From: Collybiopsis luxurians FD-317 M1
Lineage: Eukaryota; Basidiomycota; Agaricomycetes; Agaricales; Omphalotaceae
Direction of reading: 5' to 3'
DNA: 64,000 nucleotides
Assembly (NCBI GenBank): GCA_000827265.1
Contig: KN834764.1
Location: forward strand, 467,041-531,040
Numbering within the stretch: position 1 is the stretch's first letter; each line of letters opens with the position of its first letter. A program made the position numbers and the translations under genes. Under the pieces are notes generated by a model. That model did no database searches. It saw only the letters and a list, made by a program, of their open reading frames with translations, and had not been told where the DNA came from. Below, piece after piece: positions 23,564 to 34,837 of the stretch.

Positions 23564-25911
23564 ATGCCAGAGATACGAGAAGTTGAGGCACAGGGATTAC
23601 AACTCCAGCATGCAATACAGCAAGCTGAGAACCAAGACCAATCAAACTTTTCTGTCTTAAAAGCAATATGGGCTGATGCCACAGAGAAGGAAGCACAAAG
23701 GAGTCAGCCAAATTCAAGGTTTCAAAAATATTTGGTGGACAGAGTCACACCGCACTGTGGCTTTTTGCGCGGCCAAGGCAATCATCAAACTCCGTTGTAT
23801 CCTCCACACCTGGTCTACTCAATTGTGAATCTCACTCCTGACCGAATGAGTACACTTGGTCTCCATTCTGGTCATCGAAATATCGGATGGACAGCCTGCG
23901 CTATTATACTAGAACTGGGTAAAGTGAACTTCATGGTAAGAACTCTTTCATCATCACTTAAGAGCAAATTTGCTTGATTTATCAATCATACAGCTTTCAC
24001 TCCTCACACATACTTCAGTCAATTTGTACACCAGGGAACAATGGGAAAATTCAATATGTGTTGCCTCCTGGAAGGTAAGTAATTTTGGATGTTATACTTC
24101 TCATCGGTCCTCAGCTGCTTCAGCAATGATCTTTCAGTATCGCAATCGCATTTGAGTTTCGCAATCATTTCCTCACATTCCTCACATTAGACAAGGTCTT
24201 TCAGGTTTGTTTGTCTCCATGCTGCCTTCTTTCTTTCAATAATATTTCGCCGCTCGTTCAAGCCACTATACTATCTGCCAAGTAACCCACCATTTGAAAC
24301 ACTCATTCCACATCCTGTTCATGCACACCTGGCATTCCTCGAAATGGTAGCCGACGAATTAGCCGAAATTCTGCGCAATAAATTGAAATTCACAAAACGT
24401 CCTGCTATTGTTGTTGTCCGAGGAATGAAAAGTCTTCATGGTATTGGTGTTTATACATCACTGGAGATTTTTGCAATGGCCGGTGAAGATGCTGCATTTT
24501 TTAAGATCGCAAGATTAAAGTTTCTTACTCTCCGATTATAGGCATTTCACCTTTCCTTCAAGCTTTGGAGGTATTTCAATGCCCTTCCAGGACGGCTCGA
24601 CTTCTAGACGCTTTTTGGTGCTATTGTATGCGAACGGAATCGCCAGAACTTTGGTAATTAGTTACTTATCTCTTGGAGATGGGTACACTTCCCTATGTTA
24701 TACTCTGCAGGGATAAACTACTCCGACCTGCAATGCATGGAGGTGTCCTTGCTCCCACCGTGAAACACCGATTACAATATTGCGATTGGCTGTCTGTATA
24801 TGGGAAGGACAAATTTTACTGTACGTCTCGTGAAGCTAACTTAATCGACGAGTATGTGGTGAGTTGCTGCGATTTCCTTGTTAAATTATTCCTCACTTGA
24901 TCTTAGAAAACTCTTGCCAACATCGAGTTGTCACTGGAACCATTCTACCGTAATGCAGGCAAGCAGGCTACTCTTCGACCGTTTTTTACATCAACTATGT
25001 CGGCAAAACCTATATCTCTGTTTGACACCTTTGAGCCGGGACGTATCAAGCCTGCTTTACAGCAAAAAGATCTCAATCTCGGACATTTGATTTTCTCACA
25101 CACCAGCTGGAAAGCTTTCGGTTTCTCTCCTCCTCTTAAATCCGACCCTATAACAGGATTGTTCCAGCGCCTAGGTATGATTTCATGATAATCTCATCAC
25201 TTTCCTTTACCGCTCAAAACCGTGCAGGTTTAGTGAAATCAACGAACTTTCTACGTGATCACAATTTCTACACTCCATTATTCCTGGAGCCTTGTTCCCG
25301 ACGTCAAAGACGGTCAACTTATTCATATCATAACATCAACCAATTTTGGAGTATGACTCCCTGCTTCCCTCCTAACTTGTTCGATAGCGAGAAGGATATT
25401 GAGTACGTCGTATACAACATTCCGAAAAACTGGCATTCAGTTATATGTATTTCAACTTTACAGAACTTGGACAAGGCGAAAAAAATCTACCGCTGAAATA
25501 ACAAAGCTGGCGTTCGGACAATGGCCACTCTCTTCATTTCGAGTCCTTAGTGGACAAGACCGGCACAACAAGCTCTTCCGATCACTGGTAAACAAAAATA
25601 CTGGTGATGTAGCTGTTGGTCCCTTGGAATATTGCGGTTCTGGTCGAATGGTAAAGGACAGTCATGGGCGTGAACTGTGAGTTCAACATCTCTTAAATTG
25701 AGCTAACTTACTGAAAAAATAAAGCTTGGCTGTCTGCTGGGGTGATGTGGGCAGCCTTTCACCGACTTTAGTCCGTCGAGAGATTTCAGGTTTAGCACGC
25801 CGAAAGAAGAAACTCGATAGGAAGGGTACTAAGAAAAAAGCAATGTCCACGCGTCATAGGCAGCACATCACAAAAACGGTGGATACACTATTGAATGGCA
25901 AGAACCGATGA
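23564..25911 (+). CDS. Orphan 10-exon gene, 576 aa, family unknown
   Basis: Function not recognised. Exons: 23564-23918, 23994-24074, 24191-24204 (14 nt), 24263-24440, 24542-24653, 24711-24858, 24907-25174, 25228-25402, 25464-25676, 25725-25911; every junction keeps phase and sums to 577 codons. The protein has no signal peptide. It begins with an acidic/Gln-rich stretch (EAQGLQLQHAIQQAENQDQ). The middle is rich in conserved-looking Trp/Cys/Tyr (HRNIGWTACAIILELG, RLLDAFWCYCMRTESPELW, HRLQYCDWLSVYGKDKFYC). The C-terminus is strongly basic (LARRKKKLDRKGTKKKA), as in nucleic-acid-binding or nuclear proteins. The long exon 2-3 intron (116 bp) is the least certain part. It may be a domesticated or captured element gene, but no transposase signature was seen. 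Confidence 0.6.
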
Positions 25912-26439
25912 GCAACCCTGTCCTGTGATGATCAAAGCCCTTTATAAAACCGTTATTTCTCCTTGCAAATTACAGGTCTCCTTGGAACTGGTTCAAATAT
26001 TTGTCTTCGATATGTTATGTTATTTTTTTTTTGGAACGATCATTTCTGTCTGTCTCTGTACGCAAATTGAAGATTTCAAGTTGGACATTGACTGCGTCAA
26101 CAGACCTCACACTCGGAAACTGAGAACGAAGCTTGAAACCTCTCGCTTGCATCCAGATGGAGAAATGATGGTTCTATCTACACCTCATTGCACTTTATTG
26201 ATCCTCTTCTGTCTACCAAACAGTTGCAATGGGGTATTGTAATTACCACGAACATATCATATATAATACCGATACGTATGCCATTCTCTGAATCCACCTT
26301 CTCCTATTGTCAAACTGGGACTGGCCAAGACATGACCAACCGTCCGGTTCATCCTTGTGCTTGTTATTGATGACCAAAGTTGCGCTACCCAAGACACAAA
26401 AAAGTTTTAAAATGTAGAATGATGCAGAATAGCTCATCG
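25912..26439. other. Intergenic
   Basis: No supported gene; short open frames only. Confidence 0.5.
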
Positions 26440-26840
26440 CATGGACCAGTGTTCGTTTGACTACCTTCCACTGGCACGTGAAAAAAATGGACTAGTGTTG
26501 ACTTGGTTAGGTAGACGAGCATTGACTAGTGTTCACTTGACTAGCGCCCACTTGACGAACTGCGAATTGACTAGTGGTCAATTGACTAGCGGGAATTGAC
26601 TAGTGTTCACCAGCGTCTACTTGAATAATCCAAATTGACTAGTGTTCACTTAACTAGCACAGAGTTGATTAGCGGTCACTTGACTAGCGCCCACTTGACT
26701 ACCTGGAATTGACTAGTGTTCACTTGACTAGGACAGAATTGACCAGTCTTCAGTTGACCTGCATTATTCAGTAGTCTTCGCTTCACGCACCTAACTCGCA
26801 AATGTTCGCTTGAGTACCGTGAGTTGACGAATATAAACTG
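26440..26840. repeat. Degenerate tandem array of TTGACTAG-type units
   Basis: About 20 imperfect copies of a unit around TTGACTAGTGTTCAC or TTGACTAGCGCCCAC, spaced 15-35 bp. The most regular part is 26,520-26,760. Related single units occur at 11,765-11,835. No coding potential; origin unknown. Confidence 0.8.
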
Positions 26841-27067
26841 ACGACAGGGAAGAAATCTTTAGTTCTCCAATATGCACTTCTCGAGCGGTGACGAACAAGC
26901 TCTCACTGAGGCTGAAACTACGAATAGTAGCAAACACGCGGCTGCTGAAACTGCACCATTGAAGGTGCCTACGGATTTCTTATGTACATTACATACATGG
27001 CTATCTACATGACTAAAAGTACACTCGGATAACGGAGAAGATCATAGCAGTTCGTACTCTCGTCCGT
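26841..27067. other. Intergenic
   Basis: Separates the repeat array from the 3' end of the next minus-strand gene; nothing recognised. Confidence 0.4.
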
Positions 27068-28969
27068 TCAATTGTCAGCGGAGTCAAAAGCTTCAGTATC
27101 ATCTCCACCAATGTCGTTTTGAAGCTGGAGATTCTGCGGATCGACACATTGGACGCTTGAATGAGAATTGCTTGCGTTGGCAGTACCTCCAGCAACAGCG
27201 GAAGCAAAGCCATCTTCTGTAGCCAATGACATCGCACGAGGGAAAATTCCAGAGGCTAGAACGCTTCCGGAAGAAATAGGACCTCCGTTATAGGAAGCCA
27301 AAGAAGGGTAATTGGACGTCTGGAATGATGTACTAAAGATAGCCGATGTGTCACTGGAAAATTCTCCTTGACCTCCACCGGAGAATGAACTGACATTGGA
27401 CAGAAACGGCGCGGATTGGACATTAAGGCGGTTATCGTTCGCTGGGAACAACATCAGAGAAATCAATATCACAATGCAAATGGCTATACTAACATGGGAG
27501 GTCATGTACACCCCGCAAGCAATCCATCATCTCATCGGGCGTCGCCGTGCGTACAAACTCCGGCAACGGCAATGTCGGAATTGGAGCCACAATTGCGGGT
27601 AAAGTCCCTCGAGCAGCAGACATAGGGAAAGAGTCCCCAGAAAAACCTGCAAACCGAGCGCTCGTATCGATGGTATCGTATTGGCTGATTGTACACATAT
27701 ACTGGGGGTCGCTCGCTGCCATTTCGAGGGGCATAGTCATTTCATTTCCCCTGGTATTCAGAGAAAAATCTGTAAAATATTGCTCCTGCTCATCGGTAGT
27801 CACCGAACTGTTAGCCGATTGCGGAGTGAACAACGCCTGCGAAATAGCTTGCCCTGTGACTGGAAACAACGAAGGCAATCTATCAGACTGCTCCAGTCGC
27901 GGCTGATCGAATGGTAAAGCAGCGTTCGCCAATGAATTCCTCTGAAAAGTTATTCACTACGGCTCAAAAAAAAAAGAACAAGCGAAGTATCGGTACGCAC
28001 ATTGTACAAAGTTTCATACGGAATGGCTGCGGAATCCCGGCTTGCGCCCACATTGAAGCTTTCGACACGCGTCGCGCCTAACGAAGGACTGCCAATGATT
28101 GCTTCAACTTGATTTTCGCTTGGGTGCTCAACAAGAGAAGTAGTTCAAGCCTGACATAAAAGTTTAATAGTTTGAACAATCGTGACAACGCCGAAGATAT
28201 TTACTGCCACAGGCAAGTTCTCGACCGCATGGTCTGCTGAAGAAGATGACGAAACATTGGTCACCTGGTTGGGCAATTTAGTATTACCAACACCGGCGCA
28301 GTGACAACACATACTACCGTAGACATTGTCCTGGAGAGAGCACCACAAGTAGGATGGTCGTCTTCACGCTCTGCTTCTGTGTCCGTGTCATCTCCGTTCC
28401 CTTCAGTGTGTCGAAGGTAGCTATTATACCAGTTAAATAGCCATTGATACTGGTGCGGGGTGATCCCGAGCATTTCCTGCACTCAAATTCTTGTCAGAAT
28501 TGGGATGCGAGTGCACCTAACATGAGGGAGACAGTGTTGGCACTGGAACCCGCTTTGCCTAGGTACACATTTTTGTCTTTTTTTCAAGCATTGGGCGCAG
28601 GACTGACAATGTAAAAAATAAAATAAAAAAGCACAACCAATACGTGAGTTGACATACTAGATTTTGAAAACGGTGATTAAGCGTAGCCCTGAGCTGTTTC
28701 GAACCCGTTTGTCGGTAGACAGTGGCAAAATCTTCTTTCAAATCCTCGGTGACCCAGTCGGGCTCTCCATGAACGGCGGTCATGTTGGATCTTCGTCAAT
28801 GAGTCAATCGGTTACCTTCGGTGCTTCCACCTGCTGAAAAAGGCCCAGTTTGTGTAGTAGGAGGATGTGCTGGAGTCTGCGATGGACGGCCATTTTCCAC
28901 ATCAGGTGTATCGGTACTATCCGCATCGCGTGCGGGCTGTCGTTCTTCGTTGTGCTTCTGTTCGACCAT
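27068..28969 (-). pseudogene. Zinc-cluster protein with long polar tail, copy F, one in-frame TGA
   Basis: Exons: 28969-28816, 28764-28658, 28602-28318, 28264-28205, 28126-28001, 27941-27512, 27441-27068; introns 51-78 bp, all in phase, 512 codons. Order: polar N-terminus; a short helical segment WVTEDLKEDFATVYR; then, at the start of exon 3, a cysteine cluster SCAQCLKKRQKC...CQHC...C with spacing C-x2-C-x6-C-x8-C-x2-C-x5-C; then ITPHQYQWLFNWYN; then about 330 residues rich in Ser, Asn, Gly, Pro, Asp, as in activation regions. A TGA at 28483-28485 lies between the cluster and the QYQWL helix; the paralogue at 43.5-45.6 kb has Arg there and aligns without a gap on both sides, consistent with CGA to TGA. 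Probable DNA-binding regulator or its recent pseudogene. Confidence 0.65.
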
Positions 28970-29734
28970 GACAAATACCGCAAAGAAATTGCTAGAGAGA
29001 ACGACGAAAGATGGTGCAGCGAATGTGAAATCGTGGACCACAAGGAAACAGAACTGCGCGAAACAAAATCCTTTTCATACTTCTCAAAAATAAAAGTACA
29101 AAAATAAAGTACAACAAAATTGAAACTCAGAATATTTTCAAAAATAATTTTCAACCTCAATACCGCCTCATCACTGTGACAGCTGGAGAAACACTATTCG
29201 TCGATTGCTCTAATTTTCCAAAGCAGATACTCAATCCAGTATTTACGCCGTCCTGACCAATCTCGAAGTTGGAGATCGAAGGTGGAGATCTCGATCAACA
29301 CAGATCAAATCTCAGCGACATCCTTACTCCTTCTCTCTGTAATGTACTTCGTCTCTATCTTCTTTAGAAATACGAATGAAAAATTTTTCCGCGCTTCATT
29401 CAGTCATCCAAAATGAGCTGCGAAATCACCAGTCAACAACACCGCTAGCCTTTGATGACAACCCGCAGACAAATAACAAAAGATGCTTCTTGAAGAACGA
29501 ACTGTAATCTTACCATTTTATCTCAACAGGTAAGACATCTACGAATACATACCGGCGTCGGCAGAGTTTGCGAAAGACATCAACTGCAAGAAACTTCACA
29601 CATAGCTTCTATCAAGATATTACGAACAGAAAGGAATTTACATCATCTGTTTCAACCACCAGAATGTTTTCTTTTCGAAATATACATGACATCAGACATA
29701 GGAACCCTCGAACCACACTGATCATTTGAGGTCA
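28970..29734. other. Promoter of copy F and 3' flank of the SKP1-like gene
   Basis: No gene recognised. Sequence is A+T-rich. Confidence 0.4.
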
Positions 29735-30499
29735 TCACATTGCTTCAGCCCAAGCCTAAAAAAGGTTTCTTATTCAATACTGAAACAAGGCGCCGCGGCA
29801 ATTGTCCTACTCACGTTTTCGCTCTTGATTTTGTCCTAGATACACATCCGCGGTAAATCACAAACATGGTAAGTGCAACTCTCGAATACTTACTTCTTCT
29901 TCCGGTGTAAAATCATTTACTACCCCAAAAAACTGTCGCATTTCTTTTGTGCTCATTCCTTTGATCGTAAGAGCAATGGCTTTGCATCCTAATTCTCTAT
30001 CGGGTGAAAATTCAGCTACCATTTGCAATCTACGAGATAGAACTCACAACAACGGTTTAATGTCGAGGTAATTAGCTGCTGAGATTATTTTGAAAAGTGT
30101 TTCTTTATTGACCGAAATGAATTTTTCATCCCATTCATTCATCTCGATTTCCTTGCGTCTGGTATCATCGTCCTCGATGTCTCCTAACGCTTCCCCTCGA
30201 TAATGTTCACAGTACTCCAATACCTGACACGGTTATGAGAGAAATCACTGTGAAGCTTTTATATAGCTGCATACTTTCCTTAGCACAGCGCCCGAAACGT
30301 TGGGTAAGGGAATGGGTTCGTCCCGCTCGCCAACATCTAATCATACAGAACCGAACCAGATTGTCTTTCGCTTATTACCAGGAGATGGAGGTACAATACC
30401 TTCGAGCATATACCTGATCATTACAGAGCGTGTAATGACATCTTTCGCCGCCATGATATATTCACCATCGGAGGATAATAGTGTGAAAATGGAAGGCAT
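29735..30499 (-). CDS. SKP1-like SCF ubiquitin-ligase adaptor
   Basis: 160 aa, the usual SKP1 length. Six short exons: 30499-30400, 30336-30275, 30223-30048, 29996-29894, 29835-29815, 29755-29735; introns 63, 51, 51, 58 and 59 bp, all in phase. The N-terminal BTB/POZ-like fold carries SSDGEYI, RSVMIRYMLEDVGE and IPLPNVSGAVLRKVLEYCEH. The middle has NEWDEKFI and AANYLDIKPLLELGCKAIA; the end has NDFTPEEEDKIKSENAWAE. SKP1 links cullin-1 to F-box proteins through this C-terminal surface. Several normally conserved positions differ (for example TKEMRQFFG, final AEAM), so this looks like a diverged paralogue rather than the main SKP1. Located among seven F-box genes of this window, which makes them candidate partners. 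Confidence 0.92.
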
Positions 30500-31209
30500 G
30501 GACAGAAATTCGATAAAATGGGGACTGAATGAACGCTCCCCATTTATTATACTTGCTTTTTCAGTGTTCTGAAGCCGAGCTAAAATTCTGAACTACGATT
30601 TCCAACACTCACACCAGCACGGAGCAGTGGAACGTGAAGCTAGCACCGCTATCAGTTAATCGACTGCGACCGTGATCAACGACGAAGTAATCCATAACAG
30701 AAATACAACATTACTATTTCCAGAAAGCATGAATGTGAGTTCCACTAATATTACCGGTTTTGCTTCTCTGTACTATGAGACCCCTCGACTGCGATGATGC
30801 ACGACTATGTCGTTCGAAATATGCACTCCATCACCACCACCTTGCGAAACAACAATGCGCTATCATTCCAGATAGAGACTCACGAGTCACCCCGCACCCG
30901 CGTAAAAATAGAACTGGCATCACATCGCGCAGCAGAGGCCATACCAACGGCCAGGGAAATATTAGCCCTTCATTCTCATTTGGATAATCTGATATGCAGA
31001 CGAAAACCGAAGAAAACCACTGTAATCATACGCAACAGTGCTGCGGCGCGACCTAACCAGATCTTTCCTTCATTGCTCTTCATCTCGATCAGACTCTATT
31101 ACCATCAATAAGCTTCATAAGAAGGGGTTCTGTTACCAGGCATACCAATGCCAAACCCCACCGAGACTCCCGAGACACCAGAACTGACATTGTTATTGGA
31201 CCCCGCTAG
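30500..31209. other. Region upstream of the SKP1-like and cyclin genes
   Basis: Divergent promoter space. It probably contains the unresolved 5' exon(s) of the cyclin: candidate starts at 30,729 (ATG AAT then a GTGAGT donor) and 31,152 (ATG CCA AAC CCC), neither of which could be joined in phase with confidence. Confidence 0.4.
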
Positions 31210-31864
31210 CCAAATCCTGTCAACATTCCACTCGCCGATGACCACCACCCTGCTAGAGATTCCGATATCCTGGAAATTAATTTGTTCGTCACCGCTCGCC
31301 CTTTTGTCTTCCATCTGACATCATACCCTGACAATGAAACAGATTACGTTGCTTCAACGATAGTTCACAAAGCAAGTTCCGAACTGCATATCCGTGTGAC
31401 ATACTATCGGTTCCTTCAATTGACCCGCTTCGTTTACCGAGTGCTTCATCGGGGAAAGATCAAGATGCCGGTGGCTATCGCCTCTCTTCTTTATCTCAAT
31501 AGAATTCGAGGAGCTCAAGTAGTTTCCGACGAAGACTTTCCCTTTGCATTTGAGAGATTATTTCTTGTTGCTCTAGTTGTTGCGTCCAAGGTAAACATGA
31601 CCAAATACAACCAGTTGTGGGTTCAACTGACTGTTCATCGAAAAGTACTTGAATGACTCACCATTTTTGTACCGAGATTACGCCAGTCTGTCCGAACTGT
31701 CCGAAAAGATTTCATTGCAAAAGATCGGAAAAATGGAACAAGCATTTCTTTGGGGTTTGAACTGGAAATTGAGAATAACAGACCGTGACATCTGTAGCCT
31801 GTATAATTCTTCAGCACCTGTGCTTAACTTGCCTAGCCCAAAAGAGGTGGGAAGCTCGAAATAG
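31210..31864 (+). CDS. PCL/PHO80-type cyclin, 5' end unresolved
   Basis: Cyclin fold that binds and activates a PHO85-like cyclin-dependent kinase (family knowledge). The frame is open from 31,210; exon ends at 31,590, intron 31,591-31,645 (55 bp, GTAAAC..AAG), last exon 31,646-31,864. Splicing makes VVASKYLNDSPF, the hallmark of the cyclin box. Before it is KMPVAIASLLYLNRIRG, after it KIGKMEQAFLWGLNWKLRITDRD. There is no in-frame ATG upstream of the conserved region in the open stretch, so a first exon is missing from the model. About 175 aa are visible. The short C-terminus after the cyclin box is normal for small PCL cyclins. Confidence 0.8.
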
Positions 31865-32899
31865 CACACGTACTGCGCCGCCGTTTCACACGCAGAAAAG
31901 TACTAGCCCAAACATCTCAAGAAAAGGGATATGACGTTCACACTTAAATCAGATTTCTTTCGTCTGTATGCACAGTATTTCGTAGTTTCAAAATCGGATG
32001 TCTTCAAAACTTGCCTCCTAAATCTTGCCCTAATCTTCAAGGCAAATTACAACTAAGGGCACATCGGCGAATTCTACAGACGCGTAATGTGGAACCTACT
32101 GCTCACTCGTTACCCTAACCATCGCGTCAGTGTCATGTCCCGCGCACTCATAACCATCTATTCGAATAGATGCTCCATATTGCTTCTATTTCGTTCAAAC
32201 GATCTGTGCTGTCTCCAAATTTTACTTCAATGATTTAACTCATCTTGAGAAAACCTGCCGATAGTTGCACAAAACTATCTATAGCGACTGCCAGCAGAAA
32301 GTGAAAACTTCATTCCATACTTAAGCCTAGCAATTTTCCGTTTTTTTTTCAACGGAATTTATACCCAAAAACCTTACTGTAGTGTTAGTGAAAATTCGTC
32401 GAATTTTAATTCAAAAGTTTGTTAACAAGGATACACTTGTTCCACACATTCAAACCGTACAACAATTCCTTGACGCATCAGAAGCCCCACAATTGAATTG
32501 TAATCGCAATGCGCGGTAACGATTTGACCTGGCTTTGCCCTTACTCGAACAAGAAGACGGATAGATTTGCGATGGGAATGTTCACCCATGATGGGCAGCT
32601 TTTCCTATGGCAGACAACGAAGGTTAACTGTTGTTTGTCCTGGAGTTTCCCTTGTCAACATACCGCAACTTACAATTTTTACAGACTTATAACAATCTGC
32701 CAACTGTTGGATGAAAACCTTTGTCAAGCATGCTAATGATCCCGTGAACATTCGTTGGAAGCCAACGTCCGAAGTAGCGCTCGCAAAGACCGGCGAAATT
32801 ATGTCCCATGATAGAAATTTTCTTTTCGCGCGATAATATATGTGGTTTTCTACTATTCGTTCGTAAATTTTATATTGTACACTAGAGAACTCGTTAACT
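31865..32899. other. Intergenic with one coding-like stretch
   Basis: A plus-strand open frame starting at 32,509 (MRGNDLTWLCPYSNKKTDR, then DGQLFLWQTTK) looks coding for about 37 codons, followed by a possible GTTAAC..CAG intron, but no continuation or family was recognised. The rest is A+T-rich. Confidence 0.3.
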
Positions 32900-34043
32900 T
32901 CACAGAATTACATAAATCGGAGAGATTACTGACCTTCGTTTGTCAGTCAACTGCTTTAAAATAATTTCTACTGCGGTTCTTTCTGGAGTTGAAACACAGT
33001 ATGATTGAGATTTTCTCGCAGCGACGGAACAGTACTCCAAATGAAATATGTCTTCTCCATATGAAGCGCTCCAAGAGTTTATTCCTAACAAATCTGGAGT
33101 ACGCTTCACTATGTTGTTCACCTCGAATGGTATCAACAGTGTATCAGAATCCGAAACCCAGCGCACTTTGTCCGCAGCAACCTCGGAGGATGATGATGCA
33201 GCGTCGTAAGCCGATGGAGTACAAAATAGTTCGCGGATGAACGGCTCGCTGTCGCGTCCGTTAGAATTCCTTTCGTGCTGACTGGCCTCAAGATTCGACG
33301 AATTCGGTAGCGTTGTCCATAAACCAAGAGGTAAATTTTCACGCCGGTTCGAGGTCAAGAAGGCGCGTCTCTCCCCATATGTCAAAATTGGAAACAGGCT
33401 GTACCCAGTCCTGTGACTGAAGAAATTCATCGAAGACGCTACAAATGACAATGTCATACAATACACCAGACAGTGTTGAAGAATTCACGTACTACTGGGA
33501 AAGTTTAAAATTTCTTCGAACGATGAACGCTTCGCGCTGATCAAGTACATTGTCGCGGACCTTCTTTGGAAAGTCGAAATTGGCGTCATCGGAGTACTGG
33601 ACGTAGCCACCGAGTAACGTCAATCTTTGATGACATATCCGATTCCTGTTAACCAACCTTCCAATTTTGTCGTATACCGACACGGAACAACAAGAATTAG
33701 GTCACCAGCAGGTGCAAGTCGCGCCCAGTACCGATCAACCGGTTCTCCAGCAAGCAAAGAACCAGTTTTCGCCTGCAATAAAATCAGCATTTATACCAAC
33801 TGTCTACCTTTCTGGTCGGACCTGCCATATTTGCAACTGCACATATTCACTGTTGGAAAAGTGACGCCCAACGACTTTCAATGGTCCATAAGCTTCCATG
33901 AGATAAGATTGGACCGCAACGAAAATTTCTCCGCTTGTTGATTTCATGCGATGAAGATCTGTCAACAAGCAGTAGCTGAAGATGATACGCAAAACCTTTC
34001 CATTTGTCTGTAGTTTCGGAGATCTGTGGTTCGAATCAGACAA
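32900..34043 (-). pseudogene. F-box/nucleotidyltransferase-like family, copy C, one in-frame TGA
   Basis: Recognised by alignment to copies A, B, D and E. F-box-like exon (about 34,043-33,822; IIFSYCLLTDLHRM, YLMEAYG), core exon 33772-33493 (GSLLAGEPVDRYWAR, EGWLTGIGYVIKD), third exon from 33438 (MNFFSHRTGYSLFP). Introns of 49 and 54 bp are in phase. A TGA at 33620-33622 follows GYVIKD; the same frame then continues to the conserved FEEILNFP, so it is a genuine interruption. The C-terminal exons found in other copies were not recovered: the frame ends at 32,900. The first exon and start were not resolved. Immediate tandem neighbour of copy D on the same strand. Confidence 0.6.
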
Positions 34044-34837
34044 CTTTTCAGCATATCAGCGTGGTTCCATACTGTGGCTGAGACATTGTCGTTCTTTCAC
34101 CCACTCTGTGTGTTCGAGAGTGCGAAAGATCAACATTTATCTACATATATATAGATTATGCAATCCAGATCCCCTGCGACGATCCAATCGTCGCGGTGGT
34201 GGCGGTATGGCACGCTGCCATGAATGTGAAGCTTCCTCCGCAGTGGTAAGATCCGGCGTCGCCGCCAACGCATCAGCAAAAAACGGTCTGCAGACAAACT
34301 TTACGTCTACCCCCACCGCAATAATTATGAATCCGGAGTTTAATAACAGAGATCTAGGAAGGAAGGAAGGAAGGAAGGAAGGAAGAAAGCGTATTACATG
34401 CCACGGTGAAACATCTGTATGCCCCATTTCTCAAAACTTGTCATCGATTGACCTGACAATAATGCCTAGGACACCTCTCGCAGCTCATTGAAGTATCACA
34501 AAATCCATATCCGCATGCAAGCGCTTCAACAAAACATGTATGCGACATTTGCGTTCCTTCTGATTCCGTATCGCAAAAAAAACAATCCTTAAATTTCTAT
34601 TTTACATATACATATCGGATGAGAACAACAAAAGCATCACAGTCAAACGATAGACAATCCTTTCAGCAGAACAAATACTCTTTCACACATTCAACTCCAG
34701 CTGCTACATCATTCGTCCCCGTTGTCGAGGTTAAGTCACGACCACCGGACATTTGTTTTCGATATAACCTTTCTACATATCAATTCCATATCAACCAAAC
34801 CTTCACTAGAAATAATACACCATACCTTTCCTAAACT
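34044..34837. other. Intergenic between copies C and D
   Basis: No gene supported. Contains the (GGAA)n tract at 34,357-34,385. Confidence 0.4.
34357..34385. repeat. (GGAA)n microsatellite
   Basis: Seven consecutive GGAA units. Confidence 0.95.

Noticed and set aside
28145..28482. QYQWLFNWYN helix of copy F as a homeodomain recognition helix of a mating-type protein
   Set aside because: Only the NWY resemblance supports it; the WFxNxR core is absent and a cysteine cluster precedes it, so a zinc-cluster protein fits better.
28485..28524. A 40 bp intron that would remove the TGA in zinc-cluster copy F
   Set aside because: It has GT..AG ends and a branch-like CTGAC, but its length breaks the frame, and the paralogue aligns without a gap across the interval.
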